From NCBI RefSeq assembly GCF_001679925.1, contig NZ_LYUZ01000105.1:1-35770 (forward strand): DNA of 35,770 nucleotides, given 5' to 3'. Made by a program: the position numbers and the translations under genes. The notes beneath the pieces were generated by a model, which saw nothing but the letters and a program-made list of their open reading frames with translations, made no database searches and was not told where the DNA came from. Source of the stretch: Leisingera sp. JC1 (GTDB lineage Bacteria; Pseudomonadota; Alphaproteobacteria; Rhodobacterales; Rhodobacteraceae). This document shows positions 22,930-31,191 of this stretch, in pieces (the stretch's first letter is position 1; every line of letters starts with the position of its first letter).

Positions 22930-25446
22930 ATGGATACCTGGGTTGTCATCTCCTTCATTGCCGTGCTGTTCTTCCTGATCGGCACGGCGGAGCCTTTGGC
23001 CGCGCGGCTGCGGCTGCCGTACAGCGCCATCATTGCCGTGATCGGCATCGTGCTGGGCCTTGGCGCCAGCTTCTTTTTGCGCACCGAACTGACCGATGCG
23101 CTCAACCCCGTGGCGGAGGCGATCCTGGGGCTTCCGATCCAGGCCGAGATCTTTATCTATGTTTTCCTGCCGACCCTGCTGTTCCAGGCCACCATCGGAA
23201 TGGACCTGCGCGAGATGGTCGGTGACGGCGTGCCCATCATCGTTCTGGCGGTGATCGCCGTTGTGGCGGCGACCGGGCTGGTGGGCTATTCGCTGCACTG
23301 GGCGAGCAGCCTGCCGCTGACCGCCTGCCTGCTGGTCGGCTCCATCGTCTCGACCACCGACCCGTCGGCGGTGGTCAGCATCTTCCGCTCGATTGCCGCG
23401 CCACAGCGCCTGACCCGGATCGTCGAAGGCGAAAGCCTGCTGAACGATGCGGCGGCAATTGCGCTGTTTGGCCTGTTCCTCGGCTTCGTGATGGTCGGCG
23501 TTCCCGATCCCTCGATGCAGGAGGCGCTGGCTGGCTTTCCAATGCTGATCCTGGGCGGCGCGCTGACCGGCTGGCTGGCAACAAGGGCGGCGGTCTGGGT
23601 CATGAGCCTGTTTGCGGATTTTATACTGGCGCAGCTGTCGGTTTCGGTCGCCTTGCCCTATCTGGCCTATGTCATTGCCGAGCAGGTGCTGGGCGCCTCC
23701 GGGGTCATTGCGGTGGTGGCGGCGGGGCTGTCGCTGCATCTGGCGGCGCCGGGGCGGCTGACGCCGCAAGCCTGGACCAAGCTGTGCGAGAGCTGGGACC
23801 TGCTGGCGCATTGGGCGGGGGCGATGATCTTTGTGCTGGCGGCGCTGTTCATCCCGCGCCTGCTGCAGGAAATCCGGCTGACGGATTTCGGCCTGATTCT
23901 GGTGGTGATCGCGGCCGCCGTCGCGGCCCGCGCGCTGATCCTGTTTGTGCTGATGCCGGCACTGAGCTGGTCGCGGCTGTCGCCTGCCATCGACCGCAGC
24001 TACCGCGCAGCCATCCTGTGGGGCGGCCTGCGGGGGGCGCTGACGCTGGCGCTGGCGCTTGCGGTGACCGAAAACGCGCTGATCCCGCATGAGACCAAGC
24101 GCCTTGTTGGCATTCTCGCCACCGGCTTCGTCATGTTCACCCTGCTGGTTCAGGGCACGACCCTGCGCTGGGTGGTCGGCCGGCTCGGGCTGGACCGGCT
24201 CTCTGCCTTTGATGCGGCGCTGTCGCAGCAGGCGGTTGCGGTCGCACTGCAGACCGTGCGCGAAGAAGTGGCCGGCGTCACCCAAAGCTACCGGCTGAAC
24301 CATGAAACCGTGCGCGACGAGGCCAAGCAGTTCGGCACCTGGCTGGACGAGGCGGTGCGGGCGGCGGAGGAAACCACCGGCATTCTGGACAAGGACCGGG
24401 TCAAGCTGGGGCTGATTTCGCTGGCCGCGGCGGAGCGCGAAGCGGCGCTGCGCCAGCTGCGGGAGCGGCTGATTTCCGCCCGCGTGACGGAGCAGCTGAT
24501 CACCGGTGCCGACCGGCTGATCGAAGCCGTCCGGACCCAGGGCCGCTCCGGCTACCGCAGGCGTGCGCGGGGCATGCTGGCCTATGGCCGCGGCTTCCGC
24601 CTGGCACTGGCGCTGCACAACCGCCTGCGGGTGCCGGTGCTGCTGGACAGGCTGACGGCGGACCGGTTTGAATACATGCTGGCGCAGCGGGTCATTCTTG
24701 GCGACCTTGGCGCCTTTGTCGACAGCCGCATCCGCCGGATTCACGGAAAACGCGTGGCCCAGCTGCTGCACGGGATGCTGGCCCGGCGGTCGGAAGCGCT
24801 GGAGGCGGCCCTGGAGGGGCTGCGGCTGCAGTATCCCGGCTATGCCGAAGAGCTGGAGCGGCTGTTCATCCGGCGCGCGGCGCTGCGGTTTGAGGAGCGC
24901 GAGTACCGGACCCTGCATGAAGACGGGCTGATCGGCACCGAAGTGCTGACGGCCCTGCTGCAGGACCTGCTTGCCCGCCGGGCGCAGCTGGACAGCCGCC
25001 CGCGGCTGGACGTGGCGGTGCAGCGCACCGAGCTGATCCGCAGGCTTCCCTTCTTCGAAGCGCTGGACCGGCGCAGCCGCCGGCAGCTCCTGCGCAGCCT
25101 GAAGACCGTCCATGTCAATGCAGGCGGCCAGCTGCCGGACCAGGGCACCGGCAGCGTCTATTTCATCGCCTCCGGCGCGCTGGAGCTCAGGCGGGCAGGC
25201 CGGGTGACCCGGCTGGGGCGGGGCGACATGTTCGGCCATGCCGCGTTGCTGACCCCCGGTGCCCGCTTAGCCCAGGCGCAGGCCCGCGCCATCGCTCCGT
25301 CTGTGCTGCTGGAACTGCGCGAGACGGAGTTCCGCAAGCTGCTGGACCGCAGCGAGGCCTTGCGGGAGGCCGTGCAGGCGAGCCTGAGCGGTCAGAGGCC
25401 CGGCCCGGTTTTCCTGCCTGGCGCCGTTCAGAACCCGGCGGACTGA
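22930..25446 (+). CDS. CPA1 Na+/H+ antiporter with a cyclic-nucleotide-binding-like C-terminus
   Basis: An 838-residue antiporter. The first ~410 residues hold about 12 membrane segments with the CPA1 marks TTDPSAVVS (142-150) and GESLLNDAAAIALF, in which Asn172-Asp173 should carry ion exchange. A long cytosolic helical region follows, then a C-terminal beta roll from about 700 (FFEALDRRSRRQLLRSL, FIASGALELRRAGRVTRLGR). The layout is that of NhaP and SOS1-type antiporters. The ligand loop reads FGHAALLTPGARLAQAQ; the usual Glu is His, so binding of a cyclic nucleotide is doubtful. A cyclase and Crp gene lie nearby, so signalling links are tempting but unproved. Confidence 0.88.
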   Translation: MDTWVVISFIAVLFFLIGTAEPLAARLRLPYSAIIAVIGIVLGLGASFFLRTELTDALNPVAEAILGLPIQAEIFIYVFLPTLLFQATIGMDLREMVGDGVPIIVLAVIAVVAATGLVGYSLHWASSLPLTACLLVGSIVSTTDPSAVVSIFRSIAAPQRLTRIVEGESLLNDAAAIALFGLFLGFVMVGVPDPSMQEALAGFPMLILGGALTGWLATRAAVWVMSLFADFILAQLSVSVALPYLAYVIAEQVLGASGVIAVVAAGLSLHLAAPGRLTPQAWTKLCESWDLLAHWAGAMIFVLAALFIPRLLQEIRLTDFGLILVVIAAAVAARALILFVLMPALSWSRLSPAIDRSYRAAILWGGLRGALTLALALAVTENALIPHETKRLVGILATGFVMFTLLVQGTTLRWVVGRLGLDRLSAFDAALSQQAVAVALQTVREEVAGVTQSYRLNHETVRDEAKQFGTWLDEAVRAAEETTGILDKDRVKLGLISLAAAEREAALRQLRERLISARVTEQLITGADRLIEAVRTQGRSGYRRRARGMLAYGRGFRLALALHNRLRVPVLLDRLTADRFEYMLAQRVILGDLGAFVDSRIRRIHGKRVAQLLHGMLARRSEALEAALEGLRLQYPGYAEELERLFIRRAALRFEEREYRTLHEDGLIGTEVLTALLQDLLARRAQLDSRPRLDVAVQRTELIRRLPFFEALDRRSRRQLLRSLKTVHVNAGGQLPDQGTGSVYFIASGALELRRAGRVTRLGRGDMFGHAALLTPGARLAQAQARAIAPSVLLELRETEFRKLLDRSEALREAVQASLSGQRPGPVFLPGAVQNPAD

Positions 25447-25677
25447 CCGGCACGGACGCTTCAAAGCCTGGGACCGGGGCCTGCCGCGGCGGTTCCGCCA
25501 GAACGGCCACCTGTGCCCCCGGACGTGCGCCTGTCCGCTTTGCCAGCCCAATCATCCGGGCTAAGATTTGATCAGCGGGCCTTGGCGGCGGTTACGGGTT
25601 CGCATGGCCCGCCGCCGGGGGTCGCATGGCAGCAATTCATACCGGCCCCGGCTGGGCCTTTATTGCGGAGCGCCCCG

Positions 25678-26250
25678 ATGGCTAAGACCAAATACATTAT
25701 CGATACCGATATTCAGGCCAAGGCGAAGGTCACGATCATTGATCATGCCAAGCTGCAAAAGATGAGGAAGGGGGAGAAAGGCGTCCTGTTCGGAAAGCAC
25801 TCGCCGGATTTGAAGCTGATGAACGCCAGTTTCGAATGGGATATGGACGGGAAGACCAAGAAAGCCGTCGGCCTGTCTTCGGTCACCCTGTCGATCCGCT
25901 ACACCGGCCAGATCTACCTAAGCAAAGCCATAGATAAGAAATCCAAGTGCTTTTCCCTGGTCAAGGCGCATGAGGAGGAGCACCAGAAGATCTGCGTCAA
26001 GGGCGTCAAGGCGATGAATTCCGCCTGCCAGAAGATCCTGCAGAAACACACCGATGCGATGCTGCGCAAGTACAAGGGCGATTATGACGCCTTTGCCCAG
26101 GCCGAGGCGAAAGCCGCCCGGAAGGTGGCGATCGATGCCTACAAGGAAATCGATGACGGGCCGTTCTACAAGGTCGCCGTCAAGAGCCTGTCGATCGACA
26201 CCGCATCGAATTACGCCAAGATCTCGCCCCACTGCTCGCAATTCGGGTGA
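25678..26250 (+). CDS. Small HExxH protein (DUF922-like putative zinc protease)
   Basis: A 190-residue protein with HEEEH at 98-102 in LVKAHEEEHQKICVKGVKA, followed by a long helical stretch. A short beta-rich half precedes it (SFEWDMDGKTKKAVGLSSVT, LSIRYTGQIYL). The pattern of a beta region and HE-x2-H helix recalls the DUF922 family of predicted Zn-dependent proteases, but those are exported and this has no signal peptide. GGAG precedes the ATG; a longer upstream frame is not supported. It is convergent with the LysM gene. Either an intracellular peptidase or a cargo protein is possible. I did not identify further catalytic residues. Confidence 0.65.
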   Translation: MAKTKYIIDTDIQAKAKVTIIDHAKLQKMRKGEKGVLFGKHSPDLKLMNASFEWDMDGKTKKAVGLSSVTLSIRYTGQIYLSKAIDKKSKCFSLVKAHEEEHQKICVKGVKAMNSACQKILQKHTDAMLRKYKGDYDAFAQAEAKAARKVAIDAYKEIDDGPFYKVAVKSLSIDTASNYAKISPHCSQFG

Positions 26251-26344
26251 GGGTGCAGAGGACCGCGCCCGCGGCTGAGGGAGCCTGATGATGACCGGCC
26301 ATTCCGGCGGAACGCCGTGACCGGCCTGCAAAGCCTGGGAACGG

Positions 26345-27679
26345 TCATTCCCAGGTCTTGGCCTTCAGCCCCTTCCTGACCTCGGCGCGCAGTTCGCCCT
26401 CGATTTTCTTCACGTTGCTTCTGCAGAAGGTCTCGAAGGCCATATCAGTTACCGGATCGCGCTGCAGTAACTTGGCAATGCGTTCCCCAAGTTTTTTCTG
26501 GTCCATTTTCCCTTTGAGCGTGGTGGCATTCTGTTCGAGATACATGTGAACAGGTCTGCGACTGCTGTCAGACAGCAGGATCTTTTGGAGAATTTTGCTG
26601 GTTCCGCTGACGCCAGACCGCACGAACAGCTTGACCAGGACTTTGCTGGCGAGTTCCTTGTAAGCTTGCGAGGAAAACCGCTTCACCACGTTCTCGCCAA
26701 GCGCTTTAATCTCCTGCTCCAAGAGGCGGTCGGTCAATTTAGGTATCAGGGGCGATTTCGAGATCAGCCTCGTCGCCAATCTTGCTGCGACTCTGTTGCG
26801 GAGGATGTATTCAGCCAGTTTGGGAGCGACATATCCGCTGATGAACCTCGCAATAGTTGCGCCCGCACCGCCGGCGATTCCGCCCCGGAGCATGGCTTTG
26901 CCGATAGCCTTTGCTGAGCTCTTGTTGGTCACCGGGTCGCCAGCGATTACCTTGCCGATCTGGTTTGCACTCTCGGCAATGACCGCCGTGCCGGCGCCGA
27001 TTCCGGTGCCCCAGGCAACTGTCGCCACAGCGGTGGCCGGAGCGGCAAGGGTCATCGCCGCGGCGCCGAATATGACGAAATTGATGTCTCGCACGAGGGA
27101 AAGGCCGGTTTTCCAGCCTTCGGCGGTGCCAACCACATCACTGAGCCAGTTGCCGAGACCGGTGCGGTACATGTTGATCTGCTTTTCAGCAAGCTTCATG
27201 CTGAATTCGAAGTGCTTGTAATCCCGCCTTTTGACGGTTTTTTCCAGGTTGGCGACAGCGCCGTTGGCCATCGCCTGCAAGGCCACCGGGCCGTCGCCGG
27301 ACCGGATCAGGAACGAGATGATGAAATGCTCGTCGTCCAGGTCGTTTTGCATTTTGTGCCGGTATTTGGCGCTGTCCAGCTCCCGCTTCATCCGCTTCAG
27401 GCTCAGGTCCATGGCCCTGTTCAGCGCCGCTGTGGACTGCTTCCATTCCTTTTCGGACAGCGGGTACTGCTTGTTGCCGACCTTCATGACATAGCATTTC
27501 GCCTTTGGGTCCGGCGTATGCACGACCATGCCTTTCTTGAGCGGCTGCTTTTTCCGGTACGCCGCCGCCGCGGGTTTGTTCTTGGGGTGCTGGAGGAGGA
27601 CTTTCAGGTCCTTGACCTTGTACTTCTTTGCAATATCCTCGAGCGTTTCGCTTTCCTTGACTTTGTGCTGAATCCACAT
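26345..27679 (-). CDS. LysM-domain protein with a hydrophobic glycine-rich core
   Basis: A 444-residue protein with an N-terminal LysM-like domain at about 3-56 (HKVKESETLEDIAKKYKV to GMVVHTPD). A Lys/Arg-rich helical region follows, then a hydrophobic, Gly/Ala-rich zone at about 205-290 (FVIFGAAAMTLAAPATAVAT, GIGAGTAVIAES, GGIAGGAGATIARFISGYV). The C-terminus is basic and helical. There is no signal peptide. AAGGAG lies 7 bases before the ATG. LysM with a membrane-active-looking core and no signal peptide is a design seen in proteins delivered by contractile injection or type VI machines, but no such machine is in this window. Expression is probably governed by the Crp-like site 88 bp upstream. 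Confidence 0.7.
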   Translation of the reverse strand: MWIQHKVKESETLEDIAKKYKVKDLKVLLQHPKNKPAAAAYRKKQPLKKGMVVHTPDPKAKCYVMKVGNKQYPLSEKEWKQSTAALNRAMDLSLKRMKRELDSAKYRHKMQNDLDDEHFIISFLIRSGDGPVALQAMANGAVANLEKTVKRRDYKHFEFSMKLAEKQINMYRTGLGNWLSDVVGTAEGWKTGLSLVRDINFVIFGAAAMTLAAPATAVATVAWGTGIGAGTAVIAESANQIGKVIAGDPVTNKSSAKAIGKAMLRGGIAGGAGATIARFISGYVAPKLAEYILRNRVAARLATRLISKSPLIPKLTDRLLEQEIKALGENVVKRFSSQAYKELASKVLVKLFVRSGVSGTSKILQKILLSDSSRRPVHMYLEQNATTLKGKMDQKKLGERIAKLLQRDPVTDMAFETFCRSNVKKIEGELRAEVRKGLKAKTWE

Positions 27680-27766
27680 GACCGGGCTCCTTCCGCCGGC
27701 GGCTGACCGCTCTGCGGTACAGGAGGCCGCCGGGTCCGCAGTCTAGCCCCTTGGCGGCCGCGGGCC

Positions 27767-27782
27767 TGTGACGCGCGTCACA
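27767..27782. promoter_or_regulatory. Perfect Crp-type operator upstream of the LysM gene
   Basis: TGTGACGCGCGTCACA fits the E. coli Crp consensus TGTGA-N6-TCACA exactly. It lies 88 bp before the LysM start and 25 bp beyond the end of the Crp-like gene, the natural candidate to bind it. Binding is inferred. Confidence 0.65.
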
Positions 27783-27807
27783 GCGCGGGCATATGCGGAG
27801 AAGGGCG

Positions 27808-28500
27808 TCAGCCCGCCGCGGCAATTCTTGCCAGCCCGGCCGGGTCCAGAAGGATGATCCAGCCGTCAGCCAGGCCGATCAATCCCGCCTTCTGCCATTT
27901 GCGCAGGCAGCGGTTCACGTTCTCCCGCGATCCGCCGATCATGTCTGCGATCTCGGATTGCGACTGGGCCAGCCGTTTTGCCGGCCTGGCGCCGCCGCCG
28001 GACGCCAGGCGCAGCAGGGTCCGGGCCAGCCGGGGCGGCAGCTGGAGAAAGGCGATTTCCATCATCCGTTCGTCCGAGCGGCGCATCCGCGCGCACAGCA
28101 GTTCGATCAGCCTGACGGCCAGGTCCGGAGCGGTCTGCAGGACTTGCAGAAAGGCGTGCCGTTCGAGAATGAGCAGCGTGCAATTGGTCAGGGCATGCGC
28201 GTCTGCGCTGCGCCCGCCGCCGTCCAGCAGGGCGATTTCGCCGAAGACGTCGCCCTGGTTGAGATCGGTCAGGACGACATCGCGTGCGGTGGGCGCCATC
28301 GCGCTGATCCGCACGGTGCCGCGGGCGATCGCCATCATGCTGTCGCCTGGCGAGCCGCAGCGGAAGATCTGCGCGCCGGCCTCATGCCGGCGCAGATGCG
28401 CGCGGGCGGCCAGGCCGTGCAGCACCGTCCTGTCGAGCCCGGCAAACAGGGCGCTTTGTGCCAGCAGCGCAGCTTTGGCGGCGAGGCTTTCCTCCGTCAT
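27808..28500 (-). CDS. Crp/Fnr-family regulator
   Basis: About 230 residues with an N-terminal cyclic-nucleotide-binding fold (20-130). The ligand cassette is FGEIALLDGGGRSADAHA with the Glu and Arg that contact cNMP in Crp, so nucleotide binding is plausible. A dimerisation helix (VRLIELLCARMRRSDERMM) and the C-terminal winged helix with SQSEIADMIGGSRENVNRCL follow. No cysteines of Fnr type are present. I chose ATG 28500 over the GTG at 28509; neither has a strong ribosome site. It is divergent from the FecR-cyclase operon and upstream of LysM on the same strand. Confidence 0.9.
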   Translation of the reverse strand: MTEESLAAKAALLAQSALFAGLDRTVLHGLAARAHLRRHEAGAQIFRCGSPGDSMMAIARGTVRISAMAPTARDVVLTDLNQGDVFGEIALLDGGGRSADAHALTNCTLLILERHAFLQVLQTAPDLAVRLIELLCARMRRSDERMMEIAFLQLPPRLARTLLRLASGGGARPAKRLAQSQSEIADMIGGSRENVNRCLRKWQKAGLIGLADGWIILLDPAGLARIAAAG

Positions 28501-28632
28501 GGTCGTCACAATCCGCGTTTGGCGCCGGAAATCCGGCGATTCCGCATTTCATTTGGTCATCCCCTAAAACTAGGCCATTATGGGCATCTGATCATCATGC
28601 TGAAGCGGTCTTGGCGAAAACGCGGGGGGTGC

Positions 28633-29157
28633 ATGTTGAGGAAAGCGTTTCTGATTTTTGCCAGTGCTCTGGCTGCTGCCGTTGCGGTGAGCAGCGCAGC
28701 TGTGGGCCAGCAGGGTGGGTCCTGCCAAACAACCGAAGCGAGCGATCCGCCGCGGGTCATTCTGAGCTGCGCGAACGGGCTGGTCATTGAGGCGGAAGCC
28801 CCGGGCGCAGGCGCATCCGGATTCCGGCTGCCGGCCCTGCAGGCGCCGCCCGTGTCGGTCGATGTGACCAGCCGGGGCGTGTTGGTCACGCTGCCGCCCG
28901 GCAAGGGGCCATTTCAGATCATGACCCCGCACGCCATCGTTTCGGCGCGCGGCACCCTGTTCGTTGTGGACGTCACTGCAGCCGGCACGGCGGTTTTCGT
29001 CGTTGAAGGGCTGGTCGAAGTGCGCCGCCTGGATGGCAGCGATCCGGTGGAGCTGGGCGGGAGCGACGGGGTCACGGTGTCGGCGGGAACGCCGATGGAG
29101 GTGAAGCAATGGCCCGCTGAGAAGGTTTCGGCACTCCTGATGCGCTTTGGGCGATGA
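28633..29157 (+). CDS. FecR-domain exported protein
   Basis: A 174-residue protein with a signal peptide (MLRKAFLIFASALAAAVAVS, probable cleavage near AVG-QQ). The FecR-type beta repeats read FQIMTPHAIVSARGTLFVVD and AVFVVEGLVEVRRLDG. FecR domains are periplasmic sensors or scaffolds. It overlaps the CHASE2-cyclase gene by 4 bp (ATGA), so the two are made together, and the periplasmic part may act with the CHASE2 sensor of the cyclase. The frame extends far upstream, but that part is antisense to the Crp gene and not supported. Confidence 0.8.
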   Translation: MLRKAFLIFASALAAAVAVSSAAVGQQGGSCQTTEASDPPRVILSCANGLVIEAEAPGAGASGFRLPALQAPPVSVDVTSRGVLVTLPPGKGPFQIMTPHAIVSARGTLFVVDVTAAGTAVFVVEGLVEVRRLDGSDPVELGGSDGVTVSAGTPMEVKQWPAEKVSALLMRFGR

Positions 29158-30971
29158 AGTCGCGGCTGCCGCTTTGGGCTGCAGCGGCGGCGGTGATCGC
29201 CGCCTGGGCCTGGGCCGGGCTGCTGGGGGTTCACCATATCGCGGGGCGCGCCAGCGCCCTGGACCGGGCCGAGGCGGTGTTCGCCGACTGGCGGCTGCTG
29301 ATCGCCGGGCCGCGCCCCGCGCCCCGGGACGTGACGGTTGTTGCGCTGGATGATGCCACCGTGGCGGCGGCCGGCGGATACCCGGTCAGCCGCAGGGCGC
29401 TGGCGGAGCTGGTCCGCGCGATTGCAGCGGGCGGCGCCAGGATGGTGGCGCTGGACCTGCTGCTGGCCGACGGGACCGAAGCTGACGGCGAGCTGGCGCG
29501 GGCATTGGAGAGCCTTCCGGCGGTGATCGCGTCAGCCGGGCTGTTCGGCCCGGACGAAGCCGGCCGGTCGGCGGTGCCGAAGACCTCCGGTGAAATCAGG
29601 CCGCGGCCGGAGTTTGCCGCCGCCGCCTCGGTGGGGCTTGCCAATATCTCGGCCGATGCAGGCGGCACGCCGCGGCACCTGCCATTGGTGTTCGAAACTA
29701 GTGAAGGCCTTGCCCCGTCCTTTGTCCTGCAGGCGGTTTCGCTGTTCCTCGGCGATGCCGTGCCGCTGGTGCCAGGCGGCGCGCGGGTGGCGGGGGAGGT
29801 CCGGCCGATGGACATCGCCTGGCATCTGCCGCTCCGGTACTACGGGGCGCGCGGCACGGTCAGGACAGTCAGCGCGCAGGCGCTCTTGGACGGGGCGGAA
29901 GCCGGCCTGGACGGGCAGCTGGTGCTGCTGGGGGCGACGGCAACTGCGGTCGGCGACCGTTTCAGCGTGCCCTTTGACCAGGTCATGCCGGGGGTCGAGA
30001 TTCTGGCGACCGGCATTGCCAATTTGCTGCACGGCTCTCAGCTGGTGCGCGACGGCCGGGTGCGGCGGCTGGATGCGGCGGCCACGCTGGCGCTGGCGGC
30101 CTGCGGCGTTCTGGCGGTATCGCTGCTGCCGCTGGCGGCGGGAAGCACGGTTTTCCTGGGCCTGCTGGCGGGTTGGGCTGCTGCGGCCGCGCTCCTCTTC
30201 GGCAATGGCTACTGGTTCAGCCTGGCGCTGCCGCTTGCCGGTGCGGTGCCGCCGGTTTTGTGCCTGGTTCTGGTGCGCCAGATGTTCGACCGGAGGCAGG
30301 CCAAGCTGCAGGTGATGGCCCGGCAGGCCCTGGGCCTGTTTCACGCTCCGGCTCTGTCCCGCCGGATTGCAGATGATCCGGCCTTTCTCAAATCGCCGCG
30401 CGCGCAGGACGCCGCGATCATGTTCGTCGATCTGGGCGGGTTTACCGGCACCTCCGAGCGCCTCGGGCCGGCCGCGACCCGCGACCTGCTGAAGGAGTTT
30501 CACCAGCTTGTCGTGGAGGAAGCCGACCGGCTGGGCGGCGTTGTGCTGGATTTCATGGGCGACGGCGCCATGATCGGCTTTGGCATTCCGGACCCGGGGG
30601 CGGAGGATGCGGAGCAGGCGCTGCGGGCAAGCTTCGGCCTGGCAAGCCGTATCCGGTCCTGGATTGCGGATTCGCCGGAATGCGCAAGCCTGAAGGGAAT
30701 GCGGGTGGGGGTGCATTGCGGCCCAATCATCCTGTCGCGGCTGGGTCATGAACGGCAGCAGCAGATTTCGGCCTCCGGCGATTGCGTGAATGTGGCCAGC
30801 CGCCTCATGGAGGTCGGAAAAGCGCATGGGGCGGCGATCACCGCGTCGTCCCGCCTGCTGTCGCGTGCAGGCCGGACGGCGGCAGACCTGCCCCGGCCGG
30901 ATGTGACGAAGCCGGTCGAGATCCGGGGGCGCCGCGGAGACATCGAAGTTGTAATGTGGATGCCGGCCTAG
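29154..30971 (+). CDS. CHASE2 domain-containing nucleotide cyclase
   Basis: A 605-residue membrane signalling enzyme. An N-terminal membrane segment is followed by the extracellular CHASE2 sensor (about 30-290, with VTVVALDDATVAAAGGYPVS), three membrane helices at about 300-385, and the class III cyclase domain at about 410-600. Metal aspartates are in MFVDLGGFTG and FMGDGAMIGFG; the transition-state region is SASGDCVNVASRLMEV. The position usually held by the adenine-selecting lysine, three before GD, is Asp (LDFMGD), so nucleotide choice or activity is uncertain. It is translationally coupled to the FecR gene. Product is probably cAMP or cGMP for the Crp-type regulator. Confidence 0.88.
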   Translation: MKSRLPLWAAAAAVIAAWAWAGLLGVHHIAGRASALDRAEAVFADWRLLIAGPRPAPRDVTVVALDDATVAAAGGYPVSRRALAELVRAIAAGGARMVALDLLLADGTEADGELARALESLPAVIASAGLFGPDEAGRSAVPKTSGEIRPRPEFAAAASVGLANISADAGGTPRHLPLVFETSEGLAPSFVLQAVSLFLGDAVPLVPGGARVAGEVRPMDIAWHLPLRYYGARGTVRTVSAQALLDGAEAGLDGQLVLLGATATAVGDRFSVPFDQVMPGVEILATGIANLLHGSQLVRDGRVRRLDAAATLALAACGVLAVSLLPLAAGSTVFLGLLAGWAAAAALLFGNGYWFSLALPLAGAVPPVLCLVLVRQMFDRRQAKLQVMARQALGLFHAPALSRRIADDPAFLKSPRAQDAAIMFVDLGGFTGTSERLGPAATRDLLKEFHQLVVEEADRLGGVVLDFMGDGAMIGFGIPDPGAEDAEQALRASFGLASRIRSWIADSPECASLKGMRVGVHCGPIILSRLGHERQQQISASGDCVNVASRLMEVGKAHGAAITASSRLLSRAGRTAADLPRPDVTKPVEIRGRRGDIEVVMWMPA

Positions 30972-31191
30972 GATCAGGAATCATAACCAGTAGATGACGG
31001 TTGCTGCGAGGGCGATGGCTGAGAGGAAGACTTTCGGACAGCGGTCATAGCGGGTTGCCACGCGCCTCCAGTTCTTGAGCCTGCCGAACATGATCTCGAT
31101 GCGATTCCGCTTCTTGTACAGGTGCTTGTCATATTTGACCGGGATCTTGTGCTGCTTTCGGCCGGGGATGCAAGAGCGTATCCCTTTGTTT
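30972..31191 (-). mobile_element. IS5-family insertion sequence remnant
   Basis: Only the transposase C-terminus and one end remain, starting right after the cyclase stop at 30971. The other side is cut by the IS6-family element. Confidence 0.7.
30981..31191 (-). pseudogene. IS5-family transposase C-terminal fragment
   Basis: About 70 residues with YDKHLYKKRNRIEIMFGRLK, then NWRRVATRYDRCPKVFLSAI, the DDE-domain Glu region typical of IS5-group transposases (IS427-like). The N-terminal part with the first two acidic residues is gone. It cannot be active. Confidence 0.8.

Noticed and set aside
22918-25239. A 773-residue minus-strand open frame
   Set aside because: It is antisense to the antiporter, rich in Gln, Arg and His as GC-rich shadows are, and has no domain.
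25459-26350. Short repeat CAAAGCCTGGGA on both sides of the HExxH gene
   Set aside because: Only 12 bp, with no further similarity around it; could be chance.
29532-30827. A 431-residue minus-strand open frame
   Set aside because: It is antisense to the CHASE2-cyclase and has shadow-like composition.
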